Both the position numbers and the translations under genes were made by a program. A stretch of DNA of 64,000 nt from an uncultured Gammaproteobacteria bacterium (GTDB taxonomy: Bacteria > Pseudomonadota > Gammaproteobacteria > PS1 > Pseudothioglobaceae): assembly GCA_902512305.1 (NCBI GenBank), contig CABXIU010000007.1:20806-84805 (forward strand), in the 5' to 3' direction. Shown in pieces: positions 50,485 to 58,558 of the stretch. Below the pieces are notes generated by a model. It ran no database searches and was not told where the DNA came from. It saw only the letters and a program-made list of their open reading frames with translations. Numbering within the stretch: position 1 is the first letter of the stretch; each line of letters opens with the position of its first letter.

Positions 50485-51298
50485 TGTTTAATATTTCTAG
50501 AATGGCTCCATGTTCATTATTAAGAGTAATTTTATTGTCTTTAAGGTCAGCATCTAACGTAGCCAAGCAATAAAATAACGAATTATATTCTACCTTAGAT
50601 ACAACGATTCCACTTCCTTTATATCGTTCGCCTCTAGCCTTAGCCGTGTTCGAAGACGCACAATATAGATTGTCTCCAACTTGCATTTCAGATTCAGATT
50701 TAAAAGAAAATAAACGACGCTTTGCTTCTCCTAAATAATGCAGCCTTGCAACAACCTCTTGACCTGGATAGCAACCCTTTGAAAAATTAACGCCAAATTC
50801 ATTGATATCAAGGTTAAGCATCTGAGGCACAAGTTTTTCACTTGTTTTTAAAAATACTTCAGGAATTTGATGGTCGATACAAGCCTTGGTCCATTCATTA
50901 TCATTAACCTCTTCACTCCTCTCCCCCGAAGATACTATTAATAGTGACAACCTTTCATTGATTGAATATGCATCAGCATGATTTTCACTGATCAACCCGA
51001 TTTGACTATATTGTTCTGAAATATCTTCTATCTCTACATCTGCCATAATGATAAACATTTGAAGTCTCGTCATTACTTTTTCACTTAGATCATCTGGAAA
51101 AGATAAAAGAAAACTACCATTAGATCGAATTAACCAAAAAAGCGCAATTATTTTACCTTGGTGTTGACAGTAGGCATTTATCTGAACTCTTGAATTATCA
51201 AGCCTATAAATATCATTACTGAATTGATTTTGCAGAAACTCTTCAGAGTCAGCTCCTGAAATCTTTAATAATGCTCGATTCTCTAAATGGCAATACAT
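50477..51298 (-). CDS. ygfZ: YgfZ/GcvT-domain folate-binding protein
   Basis: This 273-residue protein carries the YgfZ signature KGCYPGQEVVAR (about residues 178-189) with its conserved Cys. YgfZ binds tetrahydrofolate and helps repair or assemble certain iron-sulfur enzymes, such as the tRNA methylthiolase MiaB. It is first in the ygfZ-nhaD-coaX overlapping run. Confidence 0.93.
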   Translation of the reverse strand: MYCHLENRALLKISGADSEEFLQNQFSNDIYRLDNSRVQINAYCQHQGKIIALFWLIRSNGSFLLSFPDDLSEKVMTRLQMFIIMADVEIEDISEQYSQIGLISENHADAYSINERLSLLIVSSGERSEEVNDNEWTKACIDHQIPEVFLKTSEKLVPQMLNLDINEFGVNFSKGCYPGQEVVARLHYLGEAKRRLFSFKSESEMQVGDNLYCASSNTAKARGERYKGSGIVVSKVEYNSLFYCLATLDADLKDNKITLNNEHGAILEILNNE

Positions 51299-51370
51299 GT
51301 TTACTTGTTGACTATTTATTGATGAATATATTCTATCTATTATATTAAAAATTATTAAATTAAGACAAAA

Positions 51371-51396
51371 AAAACCCAGAGCTAGCTCTGGGTTTT
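51371..51396 (-). terminator. Intrinsic terminator downstream of the porin gene
   Basis: A perfect 26-bp palindrome with arms AAAACCCAGAGC and GCTCTGGGTTTT separated by TA. Read on the minus strand the stem runs straight into a T8 tract. It is 47 bp beyond the porin stop and could also protect against readthrough into ygfZ. Confidence 0.93.
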
Positions 51397-51442
51397 TCTC
51401 ACGTTAACCTATTCCTAAGTCAACTATTGTTTCTAAACGAAT

Positions 51443-52264
51443 TTAGAATGCAACAGAAGCTTTAAGAGTAAGTGACTCGTCAGAGCTGCTATATGTAGCA
51501 GCAAGAGTAGCACCTGAAGTCAATGAACGTGAAATAGCAACTGTGCTGTAAGCAGCGGCAGAAGCCTTAGAGTACTTAGCTGTAGCTGTACCCATATTAG
51601 CAGATTGTGCTACTGCAGCGCGCTCACCGATGTAGTTAACTGTCATAGTGTTTCCAGCAAGGCCGAATACTGCAGAAACGTCAGACTCACTGTCTAAAGT
51701 TACCGCAACACCTGAAACTGTAGTACCTAGTGACCAAGTAGAAGAACCATCATCATTAGTGATGCTTACATCCATACCTGCGATAGCAGCAGAACCAGTT
51801 GTTACGTTAGTCTTCACGTTGTGAGACACAGTAACACCAGACCATGTACCTGATACAGTAACAGCACCAGAGTCATCTAGAGCAAGTGTAGCGTCACCAA
51901 CTGGCGCGCTTAGAGATACAGATACACCTCTATCATCTTGTTGATTGACATAGTCTCCGTCACCGTCATGAGCAACAGTACTTTCTGTTGCGTTGTGCAT
52001 ATCAGCTGCAATAGTCATTGGACCAATTGTAGTAGCTAAGTCTACACCAGTAGTAGCTAGGCTACCACCTTCCATGTCATATCCAGCAGTTAAAGTAGTT
52101 CCGCCTGCAGTACCAACAATAGACAGGTCTGCATCGTACGAAGTTCCTGACGCAGCTGTTCCATTATCATCATATGATACTGAAGCCGTTCCACTCAATG
52201 CAACACCAGCAACAGCACCAGTAGCCATTGAAGATACCGCAAATAGTGCGATTAATTTTTTCAT
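51443..52264 (-). CDS. Small outer-membrane porin-like beta-barrel protein
   Basis: This 273-residue protein has a signal peptide (residues 1-19, MKKLIALFAVSSMATGAVA) and a Ser/Thr/Ala/Gly-rich body with alternating beta-strand patterns. The C-terminus ends LTLKASVAF with the terminal Phe recognised by the BAM machinery. I chose ATG 52264, which has a GGAG site seven bases upstream, over an ATG four codons earlier. No standard porin motif is certain; it is short for a 16-strand porin. A near-consensus promoter and strong terminator suggest an abundant, separately regulated protein. Confidence 0.8.
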   Translation of the reverse strand: MKKLIALFAVSSMATGAVAGVALSGTASVSYDDNGTAASGTSYDADLSIVGTAGGTTLTAGYDMEGGSLATTGVDLATTIGPMTIAADMHNATESTVAHDGDGDYVNQQDDRGVSVSLSAPVGDATLALDDSGAVTVSGTWSGVTVSHNVKTNVTTGSAAIAGMDVSITNDDGSSTWSLGTTVSGVAVTLDSESDVSAVFGLAGNTMTVNYIGERAAVAQSANMGTATAKYSKASAAAYSTVAISRSLTSGATLAATYSSSDESLTLKASVAF

Positions 52265-52290
52265 TTTATTCTCCATTTAGAATATTTAAT

Positions 52291-52307
52291 TGTTGGATTT
52301 CCCAACA
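52291..52307 (-). other. Hairpin in the porin 5' leader
   Basis: TGTTGG (52291-52296) pairs with CCAACA (52302-52307) around a 5-nt loop, 27 nt upstream of the porin start codon and within its predicted leader. It could stabilise the mRNA or be a regulatory site. Confidence 0.5.
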
Positions 52308-52341
52308 CCCTTTTGTTACTTTCACAAATAACAATGTACCT

Positions 52342-52370
52342 ATAATAAAGTTATTTAGTGGTTATGTCAA
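52342..52370 (-). promoter_or_regulatory. Porin promoter (near-consensus sigma70)
   Basis: TTGACA (52365-52370) and TATTAT (52342-52347) are separated by exactly 17 nt on the minus strand. The -35 is perfect and the -10 has one mismatch. The predicted leader is about 70 nt. A-tracts upstream may act as UP elements. Confidence 0.85.
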
Positions 52371-52433
52371 CAAATAATTGAAAAAAAAATACAAAAAGTT
52401 GTTTTTTTTCAACAATTCTATCCATTTAAACTT

Positions 52434-52480
52434 AAAAACCTTTAGATATAAGGTTTTTTATTGATTTTTTTTTCAATAAA
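52434..52480. repeat. Nested inverted repeats with poly-T loop upstream of the porin promoter
   Basis: AAAAACCTT (52434-52442) pairs with AAGGTTTTT (52450-52458), and the adjacent TTTATTGA (52457-52464) pairs with TCAATAAA (52473-52480) around an all-T loop. A third smaller dyad, GTTG-T8-CAAC, lies at 52388-52403. Function unknown; a plus-strand terminator or a regulator-binding zone are possible. Confidence 0.5.
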
Positions 52481-52580
52481 TATGATTTTTTTTGTCTTAA
52501 AAAGCCAATAAATAGGGAAATATCGATAGCTTAATTGAGAAAAGTTGATTAATTACAACTTTATTAAATACTTATAAAAA

Positions 52581-52601
52581 AAACCGGGATAAACCCGGTT
52601 T
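52581..52601 (-). terminator. Intrinsic terminator downstream of the PuuD-like gene
   Basis: AAACCGGG (52581-52588) pairs with CCCGGTTT (52594-52601) around ATAAA. On the minus strand it is followed by a T run, and it lies 25 bp beyond the stop at 52626. Confidence 0.92.
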
Positions 52602-52625
52602 TTCAAAAATTATCAAAAAGTGCAA

Positions 52626-53225
52626 TTAAAACAAGTAACCGCCATGTCCTGCGCCAATCATACAAAGAAGCATTGGTACTGACAAGACTACGTTGGTACG
52701 AGAAGCCATAGCTGCAGTGAATTTAGCACTTGCAATTTCTTCAGCACTTGCCTCAACTATTCCGAGAACCTTTTTCTGGTTTGGCCAAATTAAAACCCAT
52801 ACATTAAACAGCATAATTGTTCCCATCCAAGCACCCAAACTCATCATTGGGCCTGCTGGCGCTTGAAAAACAAAAGTTTGAATAAAGCCATACTGAGGTG
52901 AGATGGATAGAGCCCATGCACCTGTAAGCCAAGTGGCAGCAGCAGCCATTCGAAACCAAAGAAGCGCTCTTGGTGCAACATATTTTCCAATTGCAGCTGG
53001 GCCAGGCCCTTCTTCATCCGCTAATGCATCAGCTAGAGCTGGCACCTGTACAAAGTTAAAATAATATAAAAGACCAATCCAGGTAACCCCAAAAATTGCA
53101 TGAAGCCAAACGCTTAGATTTCTTTGAATCAAAGACGAGTTTTCAGGTGAAACATAAATAGCAACAAGGATGGCCAATACAAAGCCGGAAATGATAGTGC
53201 CTTTTACAGACGTCAATGGGTTCAT
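52626..53225 (-). CDS. PuuD-type (urate oxidase N-terminal family) membrane protein
   Basis: This 199-residue protein has four to five hydrophobic segments with LHAIFGVTWIGLLYYFNFVQVP (about residues 41-62), YVAPRALLWFRMAAAATW and a C-terminal MLLCMIGAGHGGYLF. These match the membrane domain of PuuD/DUF989 proteins. Full PuuD urate hydroxylases carry a C-terminal cytochrome c domain that is absent here, so urate oxidation should not be assumed. Conserved His residues may bind heme. It is monocistronic with its own terminator. Confidence 0.75.
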   Translation of the reverse strand: MNPLTSVKGTIISGFVLAILVAIYVSPENSSLIQRNLSVWLHAIFGVTWIGLLYYFNFVQVPALADALADEEGPGPAAIGKYVAPRALLWFRMAAAATWLTGAWALSISPQYGFIQTFVFQAPAGPMMSLGAWMGTIMLFNVWVLIWPNQKKVLGIVEASAEEIASAKFTAAMASRTNVVLSVPMLLCMIGAGHGGYLF

Positions 53226-53348
53226 AGTTTTATTATTAGTTGTGAAATAATTAATATTATAAATAGTTCAATATTTAGTTAGTTGTTTTTTTTAATAATT
53301 TATCCTAGTAATGATATACTCAAAACTTTTATATATTAGGAAACAACA

Positions 53349-53912
53349 ATGATCTTTAAATTAAATAAACCTTTAGCTATATTTTTAATGTTATTAGCTT
53401 CTTTTTCAATAACTCCAACAAATGCTCTTGATATTCCTAACACCATGGAATACCAAGGCACAAAACTCACTCTCAATGGACACGGCTCTCGAGTCAAAAT
53501 GTTTATGAAGGTCTATGAAAATAGTCTTTATCTTCAGTCTTCCAATTCAAATGCTGAACAAATAATGAACGATGACGCCCCAATGGCTATTCGTATAGAC
53601 GTTACGTCTTCATTAGTCACCGTTGATGCTATGAAAAATGCATTGAATGAAGGCCTAGAAAAATCAACTGGCAACAATGTTGCGCCTATTCAGAAAGAAA
53701 TCGACCAGCTGACTTCAACCTTTAATAGTGCTGTTAGTAATGGTGATTATTACGAATTTATATACCTGCCTGACGCAGGCACAAATGTACTTAAGAATTC
53801 TGAATATATTGACACAATCCCAGGAATTGAATTTAAAAAAGCTTTTTTTGGAATCTGGATCTCAAAAAACCCTATCCAAAAAAATCTTAAGAAAGCCATG
53901 CTTGGAGGCTAA
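53349..53912 (+). CDS. Exported chalcone-isomerase-like protein
   Basis: This 187-residue protein has a signal peptide (residues 1-27, ending PTNALD) and a chalcone isomerase-like fold, seen in LNGHGSRVKMFMKVYENSLYL (about residues 43-63) and GIEFKKAFFGIWISKNPIQKNLKKAMLG at the end. Bacterial members of this family do not have a proven flavonoid role; fatty-acid binding is suspected for relatives. The following gene is an acyl-activating enzyme 6 bp downstream, which supports a lipid link. The start has an AGGAAACA ribosome site. Confidence 0.82.
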   Translation: MIFKLNKPLAIFLMLLASFSITPTNALDIPNTMEYQGTKLTLNGHGSRVKMFMKVYENSLYLQSSNSNAEQIMNDDAPMAIRIDVTSSLVTVDAMKNALNEGLEKSTGNNVAPIQKEIDQLTSTFNSAVSNGDYYEFIYLPDAGTNVLKNSEYIDTIPGIEFKKAFFGIWISKNPIQKNLKKAMLGG

Positions 53913-53918
53913 TTTATT

Positions 53919-55562
53919 ATGTCAAACCACCCAACTTCTTTTGCTGACTGGCAAAACTACCCTCTCACGCTGGATCCTATTCATGTCTCTTGGCTGAAAA
54001 ATGCAAAAAAATCTAAAACTGCTTTTGCTGTTGCTGATATTGAAGGGGTAGAGATATCTCATAAAAAGTTTATAACCGGCGTTCTTTTATTCTCAAAAAA
54101 AATTGCAGAATATAGCCCTGAGCAAAATGTTGGCCTACTTTTACCAAGCAGTGGTGGTGGAGCAATAGCATCAATGGCGATTCTCTCTCTTGGCAAGACA
54201 ATTGTAAATTTAAATTTTACTGCAGGAAAGAAAGCGCTTCAATCGGCTGCACAACAAGCTGAAGTCAAACATATATATACATCACGTAGATTTTTAGATA
54301 AGATGCTAGAGAGGGGCATGAATTTAGAATCATTTTTTCCTAAGTCCAAACTTCTAATGCTGGAAGATATTCGAGAGGAAATTTCAACCATATCGAGACT
54401 AGGAACACTTCTAAAAGCTATTTTATTTCCTGCCAGTATTATTCAAAAAAGCTACTTTAAAGAAGTTGCAATGAATGATACTGCGGCCATTTTGTTTTCA
54501 AGTGGAAGTGAAGGCTCTCCAAAAGGCGTTGAATTAACTCATAGCAATATAGCTGCTAACGCAAAACAAGCCGCAATCGAATTAGGGGCTGTTAATAGTG
54601 ATGTAATTATGTCAACACTACCCACATTTCATGCTTTCGGCTTTGCCATTACAACCCTTATGCCTCTATCGGAAGGCATTCCAATTGTATGTCACGCTGA
54701 CCCTAAAGATGTAACAACAATAGCATCTGGAATTCAAAAATACTCTGGCACAATTTTGGTCGGAACTCCAACTTTCCTTAGAATGTACACTATAAGTAAA
54801 AAAGTTAGCTCAGAATCAATGCAATCTTTAAGGCTTGTTGTCGCTGGAGCAGAAAAGCTAAGATCAGAAGTTAGAGATGGCTTTGAATCAAAATTCAATA
54901 TGCCTGTCTATGAGGGTTATGGAACAACAGAAACGTCTCCTGGAGCTTCTGTTAATTTGCCAGATATAGAGTCACCTCATAAATTAAGGAATCGGCCAGG
55001 AACCGTTGGTAAGGCCTTTAGTGGAACTGAATTCAGGATCGTTGATCCCGACTCACTAGATCCTATCCCAACAGGTGAAGATGGGTTAATTTTAATCGGT
55101 GGACCACAAATTATGAAAGGCTATCTCAAGATGCCAGAAAAAACCGCCGAAGTAATCGAGCTAATTGATGGTTACAGGTGGTACCGAACTGGAGACAAAG
55201 GCCATTTAGATGAGGATGGATTTTTGACAATTGTTGATCGTTATTCTAGGTTTGCAAAGATAGGCGGTGAAATGATTAGTTTAACGACAGTTGAAGAAGA
55301 AATATTAGATGCCTGCAAAATTAAGGATTTAGAAATTGCGGCAACTTGTCTGCCTGATCAGCGCAAAGGTGAAAAAATTGTCCTTCTTTCTACAAATAAT
55401 CTAGACAAAGGTGAGCTCACAAAAATTCTTTCTGACGCAAAAATTAATCCTCTTTATCATCCAGCCTCAGTTTTAGTGGTTGATGATATACCAAAACTTG
55501 GAAGCGGAAAAACTGACTTTGCAGCAACTAAAAAGATTGCACTGGTTAATGATCAGAAATAA
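53919..55562 (+). CDS. Acyl-activating AMP-ligase, Aas C-terminal-like
   Basis: This 547-residue ANL-superfamily enzyme has P-loop ILFSSGSEGSPKGVELTHSN (about residues 189-208), YGTTETSPGASVN (about residue 331), the YRTGDKGHLDEDGFL hinge and catalytic Lys in LGSGKTDF near the C-terminus. It resembles the acyl-ACP/acyl-CoA synthetase domain of Aas without the N-terminal acyltransferase. It would activate fatty acids to acyl-AMP and load CoA or ACP. It is co-transcribed with the chalcone-isomerase-like gene and mutM. Confidence 0.87.
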   Translation: MSNHPTSFADWQNYPLTLDPIHVSWLKNAKKSKTAFAVADIEGVEISHKKFITGVLLFSKKIAEYSPEQNVGLLLPSSGGGAIASMAILSLGKTIVNLNFTAGKKALQSAAQQAEVKHIYTSRRFLDKMLERGMNLESFFPKSKLLMLEDIREEISTISRLGTLLKAILFPASIIQKSYFKEVAMNDTAAILFSSGSEGSPKGVELTHSNIAANAKQAAIELGAVNSDVIMSTLPTFHAFGFAITTLMPLSEGIPIVCHADPKDVTTIASGIQKYSGTILVGTPTFLRMYTISKKVSSESMQSLRLVVAGAEKLRSEVRDGFESKFNMPVYEGYGTTETSPGASVNLPDIESPHKLRNRPGTVGKAFSGTEFRIVDPDSLDPIPTGEDGLILIGGPQIMKGYLKMPEKTAEVIELIDGYRWYRTGDKGHLDEDGFLTIVDRYSRFAKIGGEMISLTTVEEEILDACKIKDLEIAATCLPDQRKGEKIVLLSTNNLDKGELTKILSDAKINPLYHPASVLVVDDIPKLGSGKTDFAATKKIALVNDQK

Positions 55563-55567
55563 GATTG

Positions 55568-56380
55568 ATGCCAGAACTACCTGAGGTCGAAACTACTCTT
55601 CGAGGACTAGAGCCCCTTATTACGGATAAAAAAATAGTATCAATCCATATCTATAAAAAGAAACTTCGATGGGAAATACCTTCTCATCTTATGAATACTC
55701 TGAAAAATCAAACCATTAAATCAATCTCTAGACGCGCTAAATACTTATTATTACAATTTGAACAAGGTCAACTTGTGATGCATCTGGGTATGTCTGGTTC
55801 TATAAGAGTTATAACTTCTTCTAAACCATTAAAAAAACATGAACACTTTGAACTCAAACTAGACAATAAAACAAGTTTAAGATTTCATGACCCTAGAAGG
55901 TTTGGCTCAGTTCTATGGCAAAAAACCGATGAAACACTCTCTCTCCTCAAAAATCTAGGTCCAGAGCCTTTAAGCTATGAATTTAACAAGGATTCACTAT
56001 TTGAATCATCTATTGGAAAATCTAGAAATATCAAATCCTTCATTATGGACAGCAATATAGTTGTTGGAGTTGGTAATATATATGCATCTGAAAGTCTTTT
56101 TTTAGCTGGAATTTCTCCAAAAAGAGAAGCCGGAAAAACTTCTAAAAAACGCTTAACTATCTTGACCAAATCTATAAAAAATGTCTTATCAGATGCGATA
56201 AATAATGGCGGAACAACTCTCAATGACTTTTCTAATGTCGATGGTAATCCTGGATACTTTTCACAAATACTAAACGTTTACGGTCGTGGCAATATGCCAT
56301 GCATGAGATGCAGTGGTAAAATTAAGAGAATCATTCAAAATCAACGCGCAACCTATTACTGCCCCAAATGTCAACATTAG
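55568..56380 (+). CDS. mutM: Formamidopyrimidine-DNA glycosylase (Fpg)
   Basis: This 270-residue bifunctional glycosylase/AP lyase removes 8-oxoguanine. The mature N-terminal Pro-Glu catalytic pair is in MPELPEVETTLRGLEP, Lys in SRRAKYLLLQF, the helix-two-turn-helix in VVGVGNIYASESLFLAGISP, and the zinc finger CMRCSGKI...YYCPKCQH. Start is ATG 55568; an upstream TTG would place Met before the catalytic Pro and is rejected. The 3' end overlaps the S24-like gene by 13 bp. Confidence 0.98.
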   Translation: MPELPEVETTLRGLEPLITDKKIVSIHIYKKKLRWEIPSHLMNTLKNQTIKSISRRAKYLLLQFEQGQLVMHLGMSGSIRVITSSKPLKKHEHFELKLDNKTSLRFHDPRRFGSVLWQKTDETLSLLKNLGPEPLSYEFNKDSLFESSIGKSRNIKSFIMDSNIVVGVGNIYASESLFLAGISPKREAGKTSKKRLTILTKSIKNVLSDAINNGGTTLNDFSNVDGNPGYFSQILNVYGRGNMPCMRCSGKIKRIIQNQRATYYCPKCQH

Positions 56381-56775
56381 ATAATCCCAAAGCATTATTT
56401 CAGAGCAATTGTTCCACAAACTCTGAACCTTATGCACTTCAAAATATTGGCGATATGATGTCACCAGAATTTAGTGAGAACTGCATTATTATTGTTGATC
56501 CTTCAATGCCAATTCATCATGAGGCTTATGTAATTATTGACTTCAATGATGATCTATATTTTCGTCAATATTTTGAAGTCAATGGGAGGAGGCTCTTAAA
56601 ATGTCTAAATTCTTCATACGATGAAATTGAATTAGACAATAATTTTGAAGTCCGCGGCTGCATTGTTCAGCAGAAACAAAGGAAACAACAATCATTACAC
56701 TACTATCTTCTAAATAATATCAGTGGTAAATTAGAATTTAATTCAAAAGGCAAAGAAAAACCAAAAGAGCAGTAA
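56368..56775 (+). CDS. Degenerate S24/LexA-like domain protein, no catalytic dyad
   Basis: This 135-residue protein has the S24 peptidase beta-fold pattern, with IGDMMSPEFSENCIIIVDPSM (about residues 27-47) aligning to the GDSMEP region of LexA/signal-peptidase-like domains. The catalytic Ser position is Met and the Lys position (in LYFRQYF) appears to be Arg, so it is predicted inactive. There is no HTH domain. It overlaps mutM by 13 bp and is therefore translationally coupled to DNA repair. The assignment is by pattern and is moderate. Confidence 0.65.
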   Translation: MSTLDNPKALFQSNCSTNSEPYALQNIGDMMSPEFSENCIIIVDPSMPIHHEAYVIIDFNDDLYFRQYFEVNGRRLLKCLNSSYDEIELDNNFEVRGCIVQQKQRKQQSLHYYLLNNISGKLEFNSKGKEKPKEQ

Positions 56776-56777
56776 TT

Positions 56778-57494
56778 TCATTTCATCCAAATGAGATGAG
56801 CCATTCTTCCTGAGTTGATTCCATCCCTTCGATAAGAAAAAAATTGATTTGACTCTTTAAAGGTACACCTGTCTCCTCCAGAAATTGATTTGATTTGAAA
56901 ATTTTCTAGAATCACTCTAGCTGCTTTATATAAATCAAGATAATTCTTATTTTTATCAAAAGTAAAAGAATGCTGAAAGTTGGTATTTTTAGATAGATAC
57001 AAATTTTTAACCTCGTCTCCAACCTCAAAAGAACTCATTGAAATTGCAGGGCCAAGGTGAATTAGCAAATCATCTCCATCAGATTCGAAGGATTTAATTA
57101 GGTTTTCAATCACCCCAGAAACTAAACCTCTCCATCCAGCATGCGCAAGACCAACCATTGAGCCGTCTTTTTTACTTACAAAAACTGGCAAGCAGTCTGC
57201 AGTCATAATTCCACAAACAACTCCAGATTTCGAGGTATAACTTGCATCAGCTTCAACTATTGAATCTATTGAGGCAGCGTTAATGCAAGTAGAAGAGTGA
57301 GTTTGATTTATCCATACTGGTTCAGACGGCAAACCATAATAACTTTTAAGTATCTTTCGGTTTTCTAATACATTGTCTCGCTTATCATTTACATGAAGAG
57401 CTAAATTAAAGTTTTCAAAATTACCTGAACTTTTACCACCCTCAATAAATCTTTGGGTTGAGAGAAACTTAACATTCTTTGGGAAAAAGTTCAT
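56778..57494 (-). CDS. pgeF: PgeF/YfiH peptidoglycan editing factor
   Basis: This 238-residue Cu/Zn oxidoreductase-fold protein carries INQTHSS, ADCLPVFVSKKDGS and GLAHAGWRGLVSGV, whose His and Cys residues bind the metal. Family members cleave L-Ser-containing mis-made muropeptide precursors, and have also been called laccase-like or purine-nucleoside phosphorylases. It follows rluD by 20 bp, a common gene pair. Confidence 0.94.
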   Translation of the reverse strand: MNFFPKNVKFLSTQRFIEGGKSSGNFENFNLALHVNDKRDNVLENRKILKSYYGLPSEPVWINQTHSSTCINAASIDSIVEADASYTSKSGVVCGIMTADCLPVFVSKKDGSMVGLAHAGWRGLVSGVIENLIKSFESDGDDLLIHLGPAISMSSFEVGDEVKNLYLSKNTNFQHSFTFDKNKNYLDLYKAARVILENFQIKSISGGDRCTFKESNQFFSYRRDGINSGRMAHLIWMK

Positions 57495-57514
57495 TCTTTT
57501 ATCTTTTATTTAAT

Positions 57515-58456
57515 TTATCGATCAAAACTATTGAGAACACTTAAAAGCTCCTTCATATCTTCTGGAAGATCTATTTTCCATGTCATAGATTCTCCCGATT
57601 CTGGGTGTTTTAAAGTTAGTTTCTTTGAGTGAAGTGCTTGTCTACTATAGCCTCGAAGTGAATCCTTAAGCTCTTGACTGGCTTTTTTTGGAAATCTTAC
57701 TCTACCTCCATACAATGGGTCTCCAACCAAAGGGTGGCCAATATGAGAAAGATGAACACGGATTTGATGGGTTCGTCCAGTTTCAAGAACAGCCTTGACA
57801 TATGTATGATTTTTAAATCTATTTATAACCCTGTAATGAGTTACTGCTTCTTTTCCATTTTTTGAAACTGCCTGTTTGATTCTATCTTTAGAGTCTCTTC
57901 CAACGGGCTCATTAACTGTGCCTCCAGAAATCATATGCCCATAAACAATAGCTGAATATTCTCGCTCAACTGAATGAGTTTGAAGTTGCTCAACAAGATA
58001 CTTTTGTGACTTTGGATTTTTAGCCACCATCATCAAACCCGAAGTATTTTTATCTAACCTATGAACTATACCTACTCTATCCAATTTCGATAAATCAGAA
58101 TTGTAATGAAGAAGAGCATTTGCCAGTGTTCCGTTCCAATTTCCAGCACCAGGATGTGTAACAAGTCCAAAAGCCTTATTTATTACGATAATATCCTCAT
58201 CCTCATAAACAACGTCTAGTGGAATATTCTCAGCCACCCATTGATTAATTTGATTTTGCTTTAAAGTCAAAAAAATAACTTCACCGCCATTAGCTTTGTC
58301 CTTTGGCTTGAATTTTTGACCATTAATTGATGCATCTCCAGTTTTAATCCATGAAGCAATCTTTGAACGAGAGCAGTTAGGCATCATTTCCGCTAGAGAG
58401 ATATCTAACCTGTTACCTTTCATTCTTTCCGGAATTATAATATTTAATGACTTCAT
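57515..58456 (-). CDS. rluD: 23S rRNA pseudouridine synthase D
   Basis: This 313-residue protein has an S4 domain (residues 15-75, DISLAEMMPNCSRSKIASWI) and an RluA-type catalytic core with Asp in GIVHRLDKNTSGLMMVAK (about residue 140). HQIRVHLSHIGHPLVGDPLYG follows. It modifies U1911/1915/1917 in helix 69 of 23S rRNA. It is first in a two-gene unit with pgeF. Confidence 0.95.
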   Translation of the reverse strand: MKSLNIIIPERMKGNRLDISLAEMMPNCSRSKIASWIKTGDASINGQKFKPKDKANGGEVIFLTLKQNQINQWVAENIPLDVVYEDEDIIVINKAFGLVTHPGAGNWNGTLANALLHYNSDLSKLDRVGIVHRLDKNTSGLMMVAKNPKSQKYLVEQLQTHSVEREYSAIVYGHMISGGTVNEPVGRDSKDRIKQAVSKNGKEAVTHYRVINRFKNHTYVKAVLETGRTHQIRVHLSHIGHPLVGDPLYGGRVRFPKKASQELKDSLRGYSRQALHSKKLTLKHPESGESMTWKIDLPEDMKELLSVLNSFDR

Positions 58457-58558
58457 TTTGAGTAAGTTTGGAACTATTTAATGGTTTTACTTGTTTTAAA
58501 AAAACATTTAGTGTGCTACCTTAAGTTCAAATTCAATTTTGACTAATCAAATAAAAAA

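Larger units (their letters stand above)
52277..52625. other. Long intergenic region upstream of the porin gene
   Basis: This 349-bp gap holds the porin promoter, a 5'-UTR hairpin, three poly-T tracts (52392-52399, 52465-52473, 52486-52493), inverted repeats, and the terminator of the right-hand gene. I see no coding frame and no tRNA. Confidence 0.75.

Noticed and set aside
52277..52625. Small RNA or tRNA in the 349-bp gap
   Set aside because: No cloverleaf or conserved RNA fold; contents are explained by promoter, leader hairpin, repeats and a terminator.
52626..53225. Functional urate oxidase
   Set aside because: Only the membrane domain is present, without the cytochrome domain or purine genes nearby.
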